A stretch of 64,000 nt of DNA from Aspidiotus rigidus. Lineage: Eukaryota; Arthropoda; Insecta; Hemiptera; Diaspididae. Positions 12,001 to 24,650 of this stretch are shown piece after piece; within the stretch, counting starts at the first letter, position 1, and every line of letters begins with the position of its first letter. The stretch is taken from positions 6,262,001-6,326,000 of the forward strand of contig JAVHKY010000029.1 of assembly GCA_035079385.1 (NCBI GenBank). Reading direction: 5' to 3'. The translations under genes and the position numbers were made by a program. The notes beneath the pieces are model-generated. The model did no database searches. It was not told the origin of the DNA and saw only the letters and a program-made list of their open reading frames with translations.

Positions 12001-13049
12001 ATGATAGTAATAATAATAGTAAAGTTTCAGTACAACTGCAAGTAATTCTTCTTCTGGACAGTCTCGTTCTTTTTTAGCGAGACTTTTTTTTTTTATACAT
12101 AATATGATTCATTCCATCATGAATGAATACATAATGACTCAGAAATTTTTTGGATCTAGAAAACGATGCCCAACACGATGATAGAGTTAATCATTTCCAC
12201 GGCTTCAAGAGAGAGAGGTCTTTATTTTCAACATGGTAGGAATTTTTTTTTCAACAAAAGGAAAAAAGTGGTATTATAGACAATGCTTGAAAAAGAGTTC
12301 TAACTATTACAATCTATGACTGGGCGCGCTTATCAAAAAACGGAGTTAGGATATTTTGGTTCAAACTTTAAGGCTCGTAAGTGGTCGAGCGGGATGGACT
12401 CCAGACATTTTTTGTCTTGGGTGACAGTAAGAAGAGGCGTCTACGTAACACGATTTACGTCAGTGAAGGTAGGTTCCCTGTGTCTCGAAATATTAAGGCA
12501 AACACACTCATAATCTCTTTCTACAAAATTTGTACTTTAGGTGTGTTTGTGGGCACTCTCAAAAGTTCTACCTCCATTCTCCAACAGAGTGGCGCACTTG
12601 GGAAATTTCATCATGTCCTATCTATCATTAAAGATGAAAAATAGTAATATTATATTATTGTAAATCAGATCAATAAGGAGACCAATAGGGAATATATTAC
12701 CCCCACCACGTATGTGTGGACTGGGGAATGCTCAAAAAAAATATATGTTCATCCGGACTATCCTGCAAATAAAATCAATAGTGAACGCATTTTCGACCTA
12801 TTGTGCAATTAATTCGCGAAAAATGTGATATTCAACTACTTAAATGAAAATTCTAGACTAATGATTAGATTTAGGCTAACAGTAAATTAATCTACCTTGT
12901 AGTAAATTTTAGGAGAAACATTTTTTGTGTAGAAAGTTTTTTCTAGCACTGGAAATATTCTGGAAAAATCTAATTTAGTAGGCAAAAACGTACCACAGCT
13001 CCGTGAGCTATACAGTATGTCATTTCAGATACCGAACCTGATACATTTC
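12000..13049. other. No recognised gene
   Basis: Short open frames at 12316-12513 and 12381-12644 include GDSKKRRLRNTIYVSEG followed by a GTAGGT donor-like site. No family is recognisable and no partner exon is seen. I treat the stretch as non-coding. Confidence 0.4.
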
Positions 13050-13450
13050 TGTTAAATCCACCTTTCCTCCCCCCCTCCCAAAAAAAGACCCTTGCACCAC
13101 TGCGGAAGGCCTAAGGTACTCCTCTCGCTGCCTCCCCTCGTCCCTCCTATCATATTAGTCTCGAGAGTATACAATTTTTCCAATTCCCCCACCCTTCGTG
13201 ACGTCATCAACCTCGGACCGGGAGCGTGAGTCGAAATTCTTCTGAGTCCCCCTCTTATCATAGATAGCTCAAGAGTCGAAATTTTTCTATGTCCCATTCC
13301 TATCCTATACAACTCATTAGTCATAAATTTTCCAAATCCACCCCCCCTCCGTGACGTCGTCAACCCCCAACAAAAGGGATAGCTGGTTCCCCGCTGAAAA
13401 AAATGCGTAGTTTGATTTCTTTGTTTCTTTATCGATTGATCCAAAGGAGG
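13050..13450. repeat. Family B repeat block
   Basis: It contains variants of the 45-bp unit (CTCGAGAGTATACAATTTTT, CAAGAGTCGAAATTTTTC), CTCCTATCATAT joints and one TGACGTCA at 13199-13206. A TGACGTCGTCAACCC and an AAAAGGGATAGCTGGTTCCC terminal motif lie at the right edge. The open frame on the minus strand is a by-product of the repeat. Confidence 0.6.
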
Positions 13451-14650
13451 AGGGGCCTATAAAATGGCGACTTCAACTAGGAAACAAGCAAATTTTCTTT
13501 TGTTTAGGTGAGGAGAGACACAGCGAAAACAATTTTGCGAAAATAAAACATGACATTACATTTCATTTTGTTTCGGCCTTTTAATTCAATGAGAATGAAG
13601 GAGCATTCTGGGCCGGTAACAAACTTGAGACAGTGTTTTTCCCACATTTTGACTATGAGAACACGAAACATCTTTTAGTCCATCGAACAGTGATAGCGAT
13701 AAATATGTCGTAATGCTGATAAAACTGCAAGTTCAAATATCATATAGTGAAGAAATATAAGAAAGAAAAACGTCAACGAAGAACATTAGTGTCATAGTGT
13801 GTATTCGCAATATTCGTTTTTCGGTAGATTTGGGAACATTTTAAATAAAGCGCGAAAGGAACTACGTGCGCTCGTAAATCTGCGAGATTTTCCGTGAACA
13901 ATAATTCTTCATTCCAAAGTCCACTTTTATAGTGAAAAAAAAAAAAAACAGTAAGATGTATTCGTAAATATTGGAATTTTCCCAGTCCTCGTGCTACTCG
14001 TATAAGCTGAATTTACACCATTTCATTCGTATTTTGGTACATGAGAGGCCTCTTTACGAACGTTCTCGAGAAAGGTCGTGCGTAAGCGTAATGTTTCCAC
14101 AAACTCAGCACACGCATCGCCTCCTACTGATACTTGCGGCAAAAAGGTTGTATGGACAGAAAAGTGAATTTTTCTACGAATTCAACGCTTTGTGAATGAC
14201 GATATCGCACGAACTTGAAAATTATTTTTGATAAATTCACGTCCGATTTTAGTATTTTAAAACACGCTGGATGTAAATTGAGGTCAATATCAACTTTTAT
14301 TTAGTCCTGTCCTGTAGTATAACCCGTGGGGAGCTGAAAATCTATATTTGAGATACCCTCGTCTTACAAGCCCAGCACCTATATTTAGGGTAGATCCGGG
14401 TGGTTTATCGTACGATATGATTTTTGTATGATTTTTTGAGAACGAGTTTGTGATGCGAGAAGAGGCAGAATGATGAAGTCAAATGTTTTCGAGATTTGGA
14501 CAAGACTGTCGTACACAGTGAGATTGAGGTATATACAGACCATGGATCTGCCAAGCGGGTCTCTCTTGCATCATTAGTGTAAAAGCGTAGCTTGCAGTAA
14601 ATTTAATTACGCTGGAGTGAAGTTCAATATACACTTTCAACTCGTTCAAA
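13451..14650. other. No recognised gene
   Basis: Unique-looking AT-rich DNA. The 74-codon frame at 13971-14195 has no recognisable domain, and no splice-linked partner is visible. Confidence 0.4.
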
Positions 14651-16100
14651 AATCCTTCTCTATTTGTACGGTAGAAGAGAAAAAGTGTTGGTCAGATAGA
14701 TCGTCAGCATAGGAATCGCAAGGCCTAAAAAGAAGAGTGGGGGAGTCAGATATAACCTATTCTGAAACAGGTTAGGATGACCTCTTTTTGTCAAGATGGG
14801 CCGTTCCAAGTAGACCAAGGAATTAAAGCTTTTTCAATAGATTAGAGCTTATAGGAAAATAAGGAAGACCTGCTAGTAGAAAAGGATGAGGGAGCAGTAG
14901 TACAATTTGTGAATAGAGTCCAGCAATATCAAGGTTGTTTTAATGGAGTAGGTGAAAATTGGAGGACCGTGATCGAGTTGGCAAAGTATTTGATTATTGC
15001 AGAGTTTAAGGAGGAGTCGCCGATTGTAGCCGGTACCGGATCGGGGATAATTGCTGGTATTTGAATTCAGGTGTATGGGGTCCAGTAGTTTTTGGAATCT
15101 GAGCTGAGACTAAGCAACTTGACAAAGGAATTTGTGGTTGTTGTGAAGTTCTGTGGACGCAGAGAAGGATAAGCAGAGTATTGTAGCCACCTAAAATCCG
15201 AAAGCTGAATTCAGCAAAATTTTTACTGATGAGAGCAAAGCTTTCAGCTAGCTTTAATTAAACCTTCCGAAACCGAAAACCGAAATTTTTTCAGCTTTTT
15301 TCTAGCCTTCCTGATTCCCGCAAAATAGGATAATGCGTCGCTTGAATGTCCAAATTTTAGGTTCCATTGCTCCACCCTCTAGGCTAGATTGGCTTTGACA
15401 CAGATAAAAAAGATTGGTTCCCGTTCAGATCAGCTGTTCAGGCGTTCAGCATAGAAGCCTGTATTGCGGTCATCCAATGGAGATGAATACAAACTGGAGA
15501 ATAGTTATCTTCCGCAAGGGTGTCAAAACCCCGACCGTTCCATTCGAACTTCAGTATTGATCAGCCAAAAATCAGCTGAATCAAACCGAAAGCCAGCTCA
15601 ATTATTCCAAAAGCCAAATTCAAGTTGAAATCCAAAGCTGAAATTTTCGGCTGCAATACTCCGAAGAAAAGGCTTAAGGTATATCTTTTTTGGAATGCTA
15701 CCATAACTGTTTTATTGTCGCAATCCACAATGAGGTGACCATTTGAAAAATGTTGTCAATATCTTGGGGACTGGAGGTTATTCGGGAGATACCGAAGTTA
15801 TCTGGAAAGAGGCTTTCCTTTTCGTAAGGGAAGAGCTGACACTGTTTATTGGATAACTTTAACGTTCAGGAAGAGAGAAACACTTTATATTCCCATTTGG
15901 GGGACTAAGTATTGCCAAAATTTGTGATTTAGGCTAAAATTTTCAAATTTCTTTGCAGCTTACCGGATAAAATCGTTTATGCCATTGATATTCTTTTGAA
16001 TAAAGAAATGTTGGCTGAGTAGCGGAAAACTTGATAATGTAGGTTGCCTGGTAACACCTGGGTGAGGTTTGATGTATAAAATGTGGTCAAGAAAATTACG
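14651..16100. other. Possible retroelement gag remnant with a MITE-like insert
   Basis: Between about 14880 and 15180 one broken plus frame reads VNRVQQYQGCFNGVGENWRT then VIELAKYLIIAEFKEESP, vaguely like the gag of small LTR elements. The evidence is weak. At 15177-15665 an insert of about 490 bp has inverted ends: AGTATTGTAGCC on the left and GGCTGCAATACT on the right. Degenerate inner inverted matches (AAAGCTGAA/TTCAGCTTT) support a nonautonomous DNA element. Confidence 0.35.
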
Positions 16101-16899
16101 TTTTTTTAATAGATAAACGCGATTAAGCATAGATAAACGTATTTAAAGCAAAAATACACATTTCGGAAAATCTCACGCGAGATAAGAGGGAGGAGGAGGT
16201 CAAGGCAAATCTCACGATATCTCACCAAGGGGGGAGGGGGTCGAGAAATTACAAACTCGCCTCACGTGATTTATGGACGCCTCCTAATTTCACTGTTATC
16301 AAAATCACCACCTTCCTTGAAACCACTATTTAAATCGTTTTGGGTGGTTCAGAATCCGTTTTATGAGCTCCAACAGTGATTACATGAACCAACTCGTGGC
16401 AATTTTTGCACAATATTTGCCAACTCCATCATCAAACTACCTTCTTCTCAATCGGTATGCTCCACGCCCTTATTATTGATTTCACCTATTAAAACAAATA
16501 GGTTCCGACGGAATTTCATTTGTACGAAGAAGCTTTGATTGTAAAGAAATCAGAATCCTACTTTACTTACGTAAATTACCCAAAAATCTGCCAATACTCC
16601 TGCTTATCAATAGAATATTCTCTTCGCGTGTACGAGCCATACGCGTCTGTACCTTTCCTCATCATGATACTTCTGCTTACCGCCTCCCATTTTCGAAAGA
16701 GCAAACTCAGATCCAGTGACGTAGATACGATTTTGCAATGGTGGAGATCTTTTTTTTTTCAAGTAGAGCTATCACTAAAAAAAAGTATTCTCATCGTCAT
16801 TATCGAAGATAAAAAAAGAAGCAATATATCCCTTCCCTTATCTACGTTAATGCTCAGATCCTGGGGCCACCCTTTGCATCACAGGCAGTTCAAAATTCA

Positions 16900-17330
16900 G
16901 TAATCGAGTTGGTTTTGCATATTCGATTAGCAAAAAATTTTTTTGTCCTTGTTATCTCAACTCTATCTGAATCCTACCAGCCGAAATCCAAGCATTCTTC
17001 CGATATCCGCAGTCAACTCTTCCTCCTCAATCATCATTCACCCTACTTAATCCGCCTCAACAGTAATTTCAAATGTCAACTCGTCTTATCCGTCAGTTTC
17101 CTACTTTCAAATTTTCTTTATTACCCTTTAATCTGCCTCCTATTTTGTAAACTTCATCCGGGTCCCTCGCCCCAGCGGGATCAGTGATAACGAGAGAGTT
17201 GAAGGAACCGCTGAAGCAACTACGAGACTTATTAACCCTAAAATACTTATCACTAGATCACATCTCACCCACTACACAGTTATAAACCATTGGATTGCCA
17301 ATTGAGAAAAACGAAGTTCTAAAAATTAAT
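16900..17330 (+). mobile_element. LINE-A RNase H fragment, left of the MULE insertion
   Basis: From about 17155 the plus strand encodes RVPRPSGISDNERVEGTAEA, the last RNase H block ('WvPsHsGI.gNe.vD.aAk.a'). Then INHWIANWEKRSSKIN follows, up to the AAAATTAAT target site at 17322-17330. The preceding part (16500-17140) is open in places but too degenerate to assign. Confidence 0.6.
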
Positions 17331-18153
17331 GGTTGGCGTTATTCGTAGGTAGCATACCTACGGCTAAAAACGTTATTCGTAGGTAGTATCCTTACGGGTA
17401 AAACGTTATTTGTACTAACTTCTCGCAGAACCAACACTTGAAATAGCACTGGACGAATATCGGAGCCTGATCTAATCAACTTCTCCATCTCCTTCATGGT
17501 TGCCATGTATGAGTTGAATTGCTTAGTGCCATGACACGACACCAGGGAGGCTATGTTCATCATGACGGGTGAGATCAATTTGTAGGTACTTCTCGTGAGT
17601 ATTCAAGGTTCTTGGCGCGCACGAGTCTACATTATCTAGAACTACATCATCCACAACATCAGTATCAAGGGAGGGTGTTGACTGGCTGGTAGAAGCATAA
17701 GTACTCTTGTTATACCGTGGGTGGAATTGAGCCTCGGAAAACACAGAACGAAGGGAGCCAGTGACGTGCTTCCGCTTCAGCAGGATATGTCGGCATGGTG
17801 CTTGGTGGTTACAAGAAAATGTATAGGTGCACTGCCTGGTTCGACAGTCATATGTGCAAGCCTCAGTGTCGTACATCTCGCGAACGCCTCCATCTGCAAT
17901 ACTCATATACTGCCTGCGTTCTTGCAGAGCCTTCAAACTTTTGTGAAAGAGCATGTGCATCCACGCTCATTGAGCTTCAGAGACGCTGCCAGAAGTTACT
18001 ACCAACAAGATAATTCCTGCGTCATACTTCAATACGGAAATATTTGTCACAAGACATGATAATATAGGGCAACAAGATAATTCGTGAGTCATTGTACTAT
18101 ACCTACGAATAACGTTTTAGCCGTAGGTAGTATACCTACGTATAATCACTTCC
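17331..18153 (-). mobile_element. Mutator-like (MULE) element remnant with 9-bp target duplication
   Basis: An 823-bp element is flanked by the direct repeat AAAATTAAT (17322-17330 and 18154-18162), and 9-bp duplications are typical of MULEs. The ends are imperfect inverted repeats rich in CGTTATTCGTAGGTAGTATA, with the TAGGTAGTATACCTAC palindrome on both sides. LINE-A sequence lies on either side, so the element inserted into a retrotransposon. Only the C-terminal part of a transposase survives inside. Confidence 0.65.
17339..17960 (-). pseudogene. SWIM zinc-finger transposase C-terminus (MULE/ZSWIM-like)
   Basis: The minus frame 17960-17523 contains CTYTFSCNHQAPCRHILLKR, a SWIM-type zinc finger (C...C...CRH) as in Mutator-like transposases and the ZSWIM proteins derived from them. 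The next frame (17578-17339) continues ASLVSCHGTKQFNSYMATMK then EMEKLIRSG, which resembles the segment downstream of SWIM in that group. A frameshift separates them. The N-terminal DDE catalytic domain is absent, so the copy cannot transpose itself. Frames seen on the plus strand here are antisense by-products. Confidence 0.6.
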
Positions 18154-18440
18154 AAAATTAATTGCTACCAATAAAACCATTGCCTTCTCATGGGAGGCCG
18201 TCGCGATATTTACTTTACGTGCCTGATGCACTCTCACTTCCTCTCCAACTTTTACTCCTCCTAGTGCAAACCTTGCAATCTGGACTGTCTCCCGTGATAG
18301 CACCCCCTTTTCCAGACCCACCGAATCTCCTCATCCCTCTCAAGCGCTAATGACGATAATCTCCCTTCCATCCATAGTATCCAATTGCCTCTTACGCGTT
18401 TAGGTTTTTCCACCAAAGTCGTCACTTTAGGGTAGAGCCT
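18154..18440 (+). mobile_element. LINE-A fragment, right of the MULE insertion
   Basis: It resumes with AAAATTAATTGCTACC and has a Pro/Ser-rich text (SANLAIWTVSRDSTPFSRPT) at the place of the LINE-A C-terminus. The assignment is mainly positional, because it adjoins the second target-site copy. Confidence 0.4.
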
Positions 18441-20800
18441 GTACAATGAGAAGATGAAGAAAAAGATCTTGAAGAAATGTCAAGAAAGGATGGAAAGGAA
18501 TAACCGAATTCTGACAAGATTTACAGCAGGTCAACCGCTAAACATTTATTGTTATTGTTCCACATATGTTTCCATCGAATGACCGTCTAGCCAGCTGGTA
18601 CGAAATTTAAAAATTAGACCAGATGTTTCTCCCTATATTAAGTTCTTCGAACATACCTCTGTTATGATGATCTCAATTTCCGCCGAGGAAGACAAATCGT
18701 TCATTCAAGAATACAAAATCAGCCTATATAAACTGCAGAGCACGTGCCTACAACGGAATTAAACAAAACAATATTCGACAAAATTGGTAGATTTTCTGCT
18801 AAACAACTTAAGAAACTGTCCCACCCATAAGAAGGTCGTGCGATAAGCTGAAAAGTAAACACCGGAGGTGTCAAACCAATAACCGATTACAAAATGGTAA
18901 TAATACACTTCCATACCATCGAGCCATTAAAGTTAAAAATTCTCTCTATAGCGTGCGCGAGAAAATATTACATTTCAAAATATATAAAAATTTGAAATAG
19001 TGTAATTCGGTTACCGAATCACGTGCTTCATAATAGGCGTTTAACTGGGTGCTCTCTAACGCTGTCGAAGAGTCTGGCCAACGAAGATATTTTGCCTTAT
19101 TGGTAACGCCGGACACGTACCACCAGCCTGCATTATATAAGAACAAATTACCGACGCGATGTTTTCAGATTTTCGGGTTCAGAAGTCCACTCCGTTAACA
19201 GCCTCCGCTCCCACAGTTTTTCACGCCCTTTGCATAAATATGTAAGAGACGCTTTCGAAGATGAGTGGTGTATAAAACGTCGACAAGACATTTTGTCTAT
19301 AAGACGCTATAAATCCCAACTGTTAAGACTGACGAAATAAATCGCGCGCCAGTGTATAAACGCGTACTCTCTTTTGACGCTCCCTGTATATATAGGAGGA
19401 AAAGGAAAGAAAGAAGGAAAAAAGAAGGAGCGGAGTCGTTTTGTAAATTTCATTCGACAACGACCGCGTGGCGTGGAAAGGAACGTGAAAACATCTTCCA
19501 TAAAAGTTACTTTCGAAAGATTTTATTCTCGTAAATGACGACAATGACGAGCTAAAAGTATTAAGATATTTACGAGATTTTTTTTTTCTTTCTTTCTTTC
19601 TTTTCTTCATGCAGTATGTAGTGTACGTACGCTCTACCTCAACCCTTTCCCTCAAGCGGTTGGTTTAGACTTTTTAATAAGTTACGTGTTCTGCTCTCGT
19701 ATACAGCGTGTTAGCGGTTGGTAATTTAAAATGACGAATTTTTCAACAACTCGAAGACTCCTCGTCGATGTATACTTGTACGACACTTCTTACGGATTTA
19801 CGACAGCAGATGTGACCGGACGAGAAACGATGTAATTAGTCTGCGAGTATAAAAACGTTAAAATACACACCGACGTGCTTAAAACTCTTCCAGGGTGTCG
19901 ATGAGAAGTATATTATTCTCGAAATCTGTCAGCGCGGCAATATACGGAAAATTTACTCGCGAATTATTGCTAGACATACGATCTAATGAATTTGATTCGA
20001 CTATTTAAGGAACATCACAATGCAACTATATCACTTAGGTTGGAAAAATCAGTGGGCATCTATCCCACGGATAAGTTGGCTGTAGTAGGTACAAACTTTT
20101 CCCAAAGCTTGCGTGCCAAATTCGAGGAAAAGAGAAGCAAAATTTAAAATTAGAAAATTTAGAGCAGAGTTTGTAAACTACGATCAAAAAGTTTCATCTC
20201 GCGAGGATCAAATCTTATGCTCGAAAAAACAATAACAGGTGACGTACACAATTTTTGTAAATTTGCCGCAGAGGTTTGAACTGAAGCCCAAGATATTTCT
20301 TTAGGTTTCGCGAAAATCTTGAGCAAAGCGAAGTAAAAAATGTTTTTTGTTTGAAAGTCAGTATCGCTAAACTGACGAAAAGTTTAATATTCGGTGAGAT
20401 TTTTATCCTTACTTCTTTCTTTCCAAGGAAACTATCATAGATTATTATCCCCCGACAGCTTCTAACGTGAACATCTTGAGATAATTTTATGTGTATTACT
20501 CCACCTTACTTTACGAGCTGCTCACTCTTCCGTTTTACTCTCTTCCAGAACATTACTACCACCATCTACCAATTTAAATTTCGGTCCTCCAGCTGTGTAA
20601 ACTCAGGCTAAATTGAAAACGTGAACTGGGCCGAGACTCGGGAAGGAAAGGGGGAGCTGGGGCTAGCCTAATATCCTAGACCGTTTCGCTGGACCACGAG
20701 GAGGAGTTAAGTTAGAGACTCTAAAAGACCAGGCTAAGCCTAAGGCTTCAACTAAATATACATGCTTAAATCCCTCTCAATTTGAGAATTTTCTTATGTT
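18441..20800. other. No recognised gene
   Basis: Unique AT-rich sequence with a TTTC microsatellite around 19580-19605. I see no exon chain on either strand; short frames at 19307-19655 are low-complexity Lys/Arg or Ser/Phe. Confidence 0.4.
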
Positions 20801-21732
20801 GAGTTTTCGTATTCTGTAATTTACGAAATACAGAACGGTTGCGCTACAGGTGGCAATTTTAGGAAACTGGATGAGAAGATGGTCATGAAGATCATATCGA
20901 AATTTCCTCTGACATCATGAAATTTGTTATAGTTGGTACAAGTACCCGTTCCGGTGTTCGCAGACTTCTTGACTTGGTTGACTCCTGTAAGAAAATCACA
21001 GGGAGCAAAGATCATTAAGTAAATAAAATTCCGACTTGACAACAAACTGAACGAACGGGTCCTTGCAAGTGGCAATGTATAGAAGCGTCTCCCAAGACGG
21101 TGATTGTGATACTGTCGTCAAACCACAATATTTTCTTGTGGCAAAAACAAAATTTTCAAACTCATAAGAAATTCAAGATCGTCATACTATTCAGCCGAAA
21201 ATCACTAAGATGTCTTCTGGTAACCTTCAGCTACAAGAAATGACAATCCTCAAACTTTTTCAGAACTTATAATCTAAGTTGTTGGCGATTATCTCGACTT
21301 TATTTTCCACGTCTGATGTGCGTAGCCAAAGCAAATCTTCATTTTTTGGCTTACAACTACTAACCCGCCAATTACAACTACTACACACATCACAAATGTA
21401 GCAGGGCCGCCGTCACGAGGGTACCTTCTGCCTCGGCCTGAAGATTTTCAAGGGGCCTGGATTCTGGTTAGCTTAGGTTTAAAAATTTTAATCTTGACCA
21501 TGGATTAGAGAACTAGAAAAAGAGTCTCTCGACCCGACTTGACTCTTAGCGGCTCTGCGCAATCGCTTTGTGAAGTCCAAAAAGACTAAGTTATTGTGAC
21601 GTCACAAGGTAATCCGTTTACCACAATGTACCCTATAGCCCGCTTAAAATTTTCAATGCTACTCTACATTACCAACTCGGATCGTAAACAAAAATGTGCT
21701 CCATAAGTAAAACGTGTGGTACATTACCACGC

Positions 21733-21960
21733 TCTGTCCCCTGTCTAATTTCCTTTTTTTCCAACATTCATAACTCGCTTTCTAGTTCATCAATCTTAAC
21801 TAGACCAAGCTCAAAAAATCGAGAATCGTTTTACTCTTCTGATTTATTCATTTACTTTTTCCTTAAAATTAAATACCATGTTCGCAAATTAACAATTAAT
21901 TACAAGTTTTTTGATTGTGTCATACCATAAGAGCATGTATTATAACTAACCTTCTTGTGC
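21733..21960 (+). repeat. Foldback arm copy 1
   Basis: This is a diverged direct copy of the right arm at 23531-23830. Both contain AATCGAGAATCGTT, 'TAACTCGCT' and AAATTAACAATT/AATCAACGATTAACAATT. It opposes the arm at 22164-22437 and could pair with it. Confidence 0.6.
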
Positions 21961-22163
21961 GGCATTGCCAAGTCAAGTGGTCCTATCTATAACATTTTTA
22001 CATTCATTGTATGGTCGGATAGAAAAAGGGCCTTGACACAAAAAATTGTTTTCGAGAAAAACGCATTTGAAAGTTCAGATTCATAGAAAAGCCATAACAT
22101 AGTTTCAGGTACTCTATAGTCATCAGAATGAATTAAAATTTTTACCAGATGAAAAGGAGAGAG

Positions 22164-23830
22164 TGCTGAACCACGGCCGACTCTACTGAAGGCCGAATAA
22201 CGACAACGCGTCGTGTAGGACGGCTGTTGCTACACACGCTTACGGAAAAAACACGCAAAATACATGTTAATTGTTAATTTGAGAATTGTATTCAATCGTG
22301 CGAAAAAAATAATTGCATAATTATATCAAAAGAGTGAACGATTCTTGATTTTTCAAGCTTTGTCTCGTTCCGATCGATCAACTACAAAACTAGTTATAAA
22401 CGTTTGAAAATAAAAAGTCAGACAGAGGAGAGGGCAAAGGGCCGTATATTACCACTCTTTGTACATTACCACTGATGGGCAAAAACCGATAGTTTGAAAC
22501 TACCGATAGTCCGATAGTCTTCCTCCTAACACTATCTATTTATTCGCATGAGGACACAAAGTAGGCGCCCTCTATGAAAACTGTGGTGGCCATTTTTGGA
22601 AGCTGCCTGAAAAGGAGATGTTACAGAAAATTGTTGAAATCTTAATTTTTCCTTCTTGTAGGTTATTCTATGAATGAAAATAATAAAAAAATGCTCTTAC
22701 TACTTTTTTGTATTTTTCAATATTGACAAAGATACAGCCCGTTTTAGTTTTATACAGGTTTATGGCAATTTTTGCCGAATCCCCTTTTCGGGCACGACTC
22801 TAGCGCACCTACAGTTGTGTCCTCATGCGAATTTGGTAGTTTTCCGGAAAACTATTGGTAGTATCTCGATATACCAATAGTGTTTCCATTTCATCCATTT
22901 AGGGAAGTGGTACGCTAGTGTTCAGAAGAAAATCACTCATACTTTTCCTCTGTTATTTCCAATTTTCATACTCTACACAATTTTTTCTTATTTCTTGTTC
23001 CCATACAAAGTTTGCATAATATTTTTTTTCTTTCATCAATTTTTTTCACTTCAAGAAGGAAAAAATACTAAAATAGTAACATAATTATGACAGAATTTGT
23101 TGAAAAATACATTCCGAGTGCAAGCGCGAAAGAGTCGCGCTCTACAATTTCAATGGTGTGGAAAAAAAGAACTTGATCATTTTCCGAAAGTCTTCAGACC
23201 AAGACGAAAATGGTCTCATTTGAAAGACAATTTAAAGGCTAATCAAATTTATTCTCTTCAATTTTTTAATTAAAGCTTTTGTTCCCAAAATATTTCGAGA
23301 TTAGTTAACACGAAGTTAAATGGGAAATTGTACATAGTCACGTCTATAAAAGAGTCGACAGTAGCGCGCGATCGGTACCAGCACTCTGAATACTACCGGT
23401 AGTGACGATAGCGGTGATATTCTATCGATAGTTTTCCAGTTACCAATACTATCGGTAGCATCGATAGCTCAACAGGAAAACTATCAGTATCGATAGTACT
23501 ACCGATAGTGATTAGTGCCCAACACTATACTCTTCGTCCTCTGTCCGACTTTTTATTTTCAAACGATAATAACTCGCTGGCTATTTGATCGATCTGAACG
23601 AGAATGAGCTCAAAAATCGAGAATCGTTCACTCTTTTTATATATGGTATTACTTTTATTTCAAAACCAAATAAATACCACGCGCAAATCAACGATTAACA
23701 ATTGTCTTTCGACTGTTTTTCCGTAAGGGTATGTAAAAAACACCGGCCTACAAAACGTGCGCGCGCGACGTTGTCAAGTTAGTTTATTCGGCCTTCAATA
23801 ATCAATAGAGTCGGCCGTGGCCGAACTTGA
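22164..23830. mobile_element. Large foldback element with ~280-bp inverted arms
   Basis: The left arm (22164-22437) and right arm (23531-23830) are inverted copies. Outer ends share CACGGCCGACTCTA...GGCCGAATAA. Inner ends share CGTTTGAAAATAAAAAGTC(A/G)GACAGAGG. Inside, two clusters of ACTATCGATAG/CTATCGGTAG motifs (22480-22540 and 23390-23520) form a second, inner inverted pair ending near GGGCA...TGCCC. A 291-bp MITE lies in the middle. No transposase is seen, so it is nonautonomous. Confidence 0.65.
22542..22832. mobile_element. 291-bp MITE, copy 1
   Basis: It begins ATTCGCATGAGGACACAA and ends with the exact reverse complement, an 18-bp perfect terminal inverted repeat. A nearly identical element of the same length is at 24230-24520. 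The open frame inside it is repeated in both copies and is not a gene. Confidence 0.85.
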
Positions 23831-24229
23831 ATCACTATAATAATCGAAAAAGGGCTCTAAATCGAGCTCCGGCCCTTTTTCTACCCGACCATTCAATTTT
23901 TGAATTAGTCAAATTAGAAAGTTGGTTCCTCCTCCTTGCTGTTGGTAATTTTTACTATTTTGGACAAAACAATGACTTTGGCGTATCAAGTCACAGTTAC
24001 ATAGAATGTAGCGCTCCAATAAAGAAACTATGAATTGGTGAGCTATCACGCTGCGCGGCACTATCAACGCGCCTATAATTTTCAATTTCCAAAGTTCCAA
24101 AACTGGCACGAAGGAGTTAAAATAAATGAATAATATTGTGCAGTATTTGTGCCTGATGAAATTGAATCAACTTTGAAAAAATTGTTGTCAATGTTCTAAT
24201 ATTTCTCATACTTAAATCATTTACCGTCT

Positions 24230-24520
24230 ATTCGCATAAGGACACAAAGTAGGCGCCCTCTATGAAAACTGTGATGGCCATTTTTGGAAGCTGCCTGAAA
24301 AGGGGATGTTACAGAAAATTGTTGAAATCTTAATTTTTTCTTCTTGTAGGTTATTCTATGAATGAAAATAATAAAAAAATGCTCTTACTACTTTTTTGTA
24401 TTTTTCAATATTGACAAAGATACAGCCCGTTTTAGTTTTATACAGGTTTATGGCAATTTTTGCCGAATCCCCTTTTCGGGCACGACTCTAGCGCACCTAC
24501 AGTTGTGTCCTCATGCGAAT
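24230..24520. mobile_element. 291-bp MITE, copy 2
   Basis: Same orientation and length as copy 1, with very few differences (for example ATAAGG for ATGAGG in the left terminal repeat). Both right flanks contain GGTAGTT, but no clear target duplication is visible. Confidence 0.85.
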
Positions 24521-24650
24521 ACCGGTAGTTGTTTCCTTTTCATAATACTAACGACGTCATTCTAGAAGGATATGATATGGTCAATGATGAAATGCACAAA
24601 TTTTTGTTCAACCCAATGGAACTGGAATTATCCCTTGTCTCCCAACATTC

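Noticed and set aside
12316..12644. Overlapping plus frames ending at a GTAGGT donor-like site
   Set aside because: No homology recognised and no acceptor or partner exon of matching phase.
13052..13444. 130-codon minus frame
   Set aside because: It lies entirely in family B repeat units.
17721..18059. 112-codon and 72-codon plus frames
   Set aside because: They are antisense to the SWIM-finger transposase frame, which has a recognisable motif.
19570..19610. TTTC microsatellite
   Set aside because: Ordinary short simple repeat with no further structure.
20821..21075. 84-codon minus frame with an acceptor-like TTTCTTACAG and text GVNQVKKSANTGTGTCTN
   Set aside because: No family recognised and no consistent partner exon; could be a decayed exon but support is too weak.
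22674..22880. 68-codon frame with hydrophobic start, repeated at 24362
   Set aside because: It is present in both MITE copies and has no coding homology.
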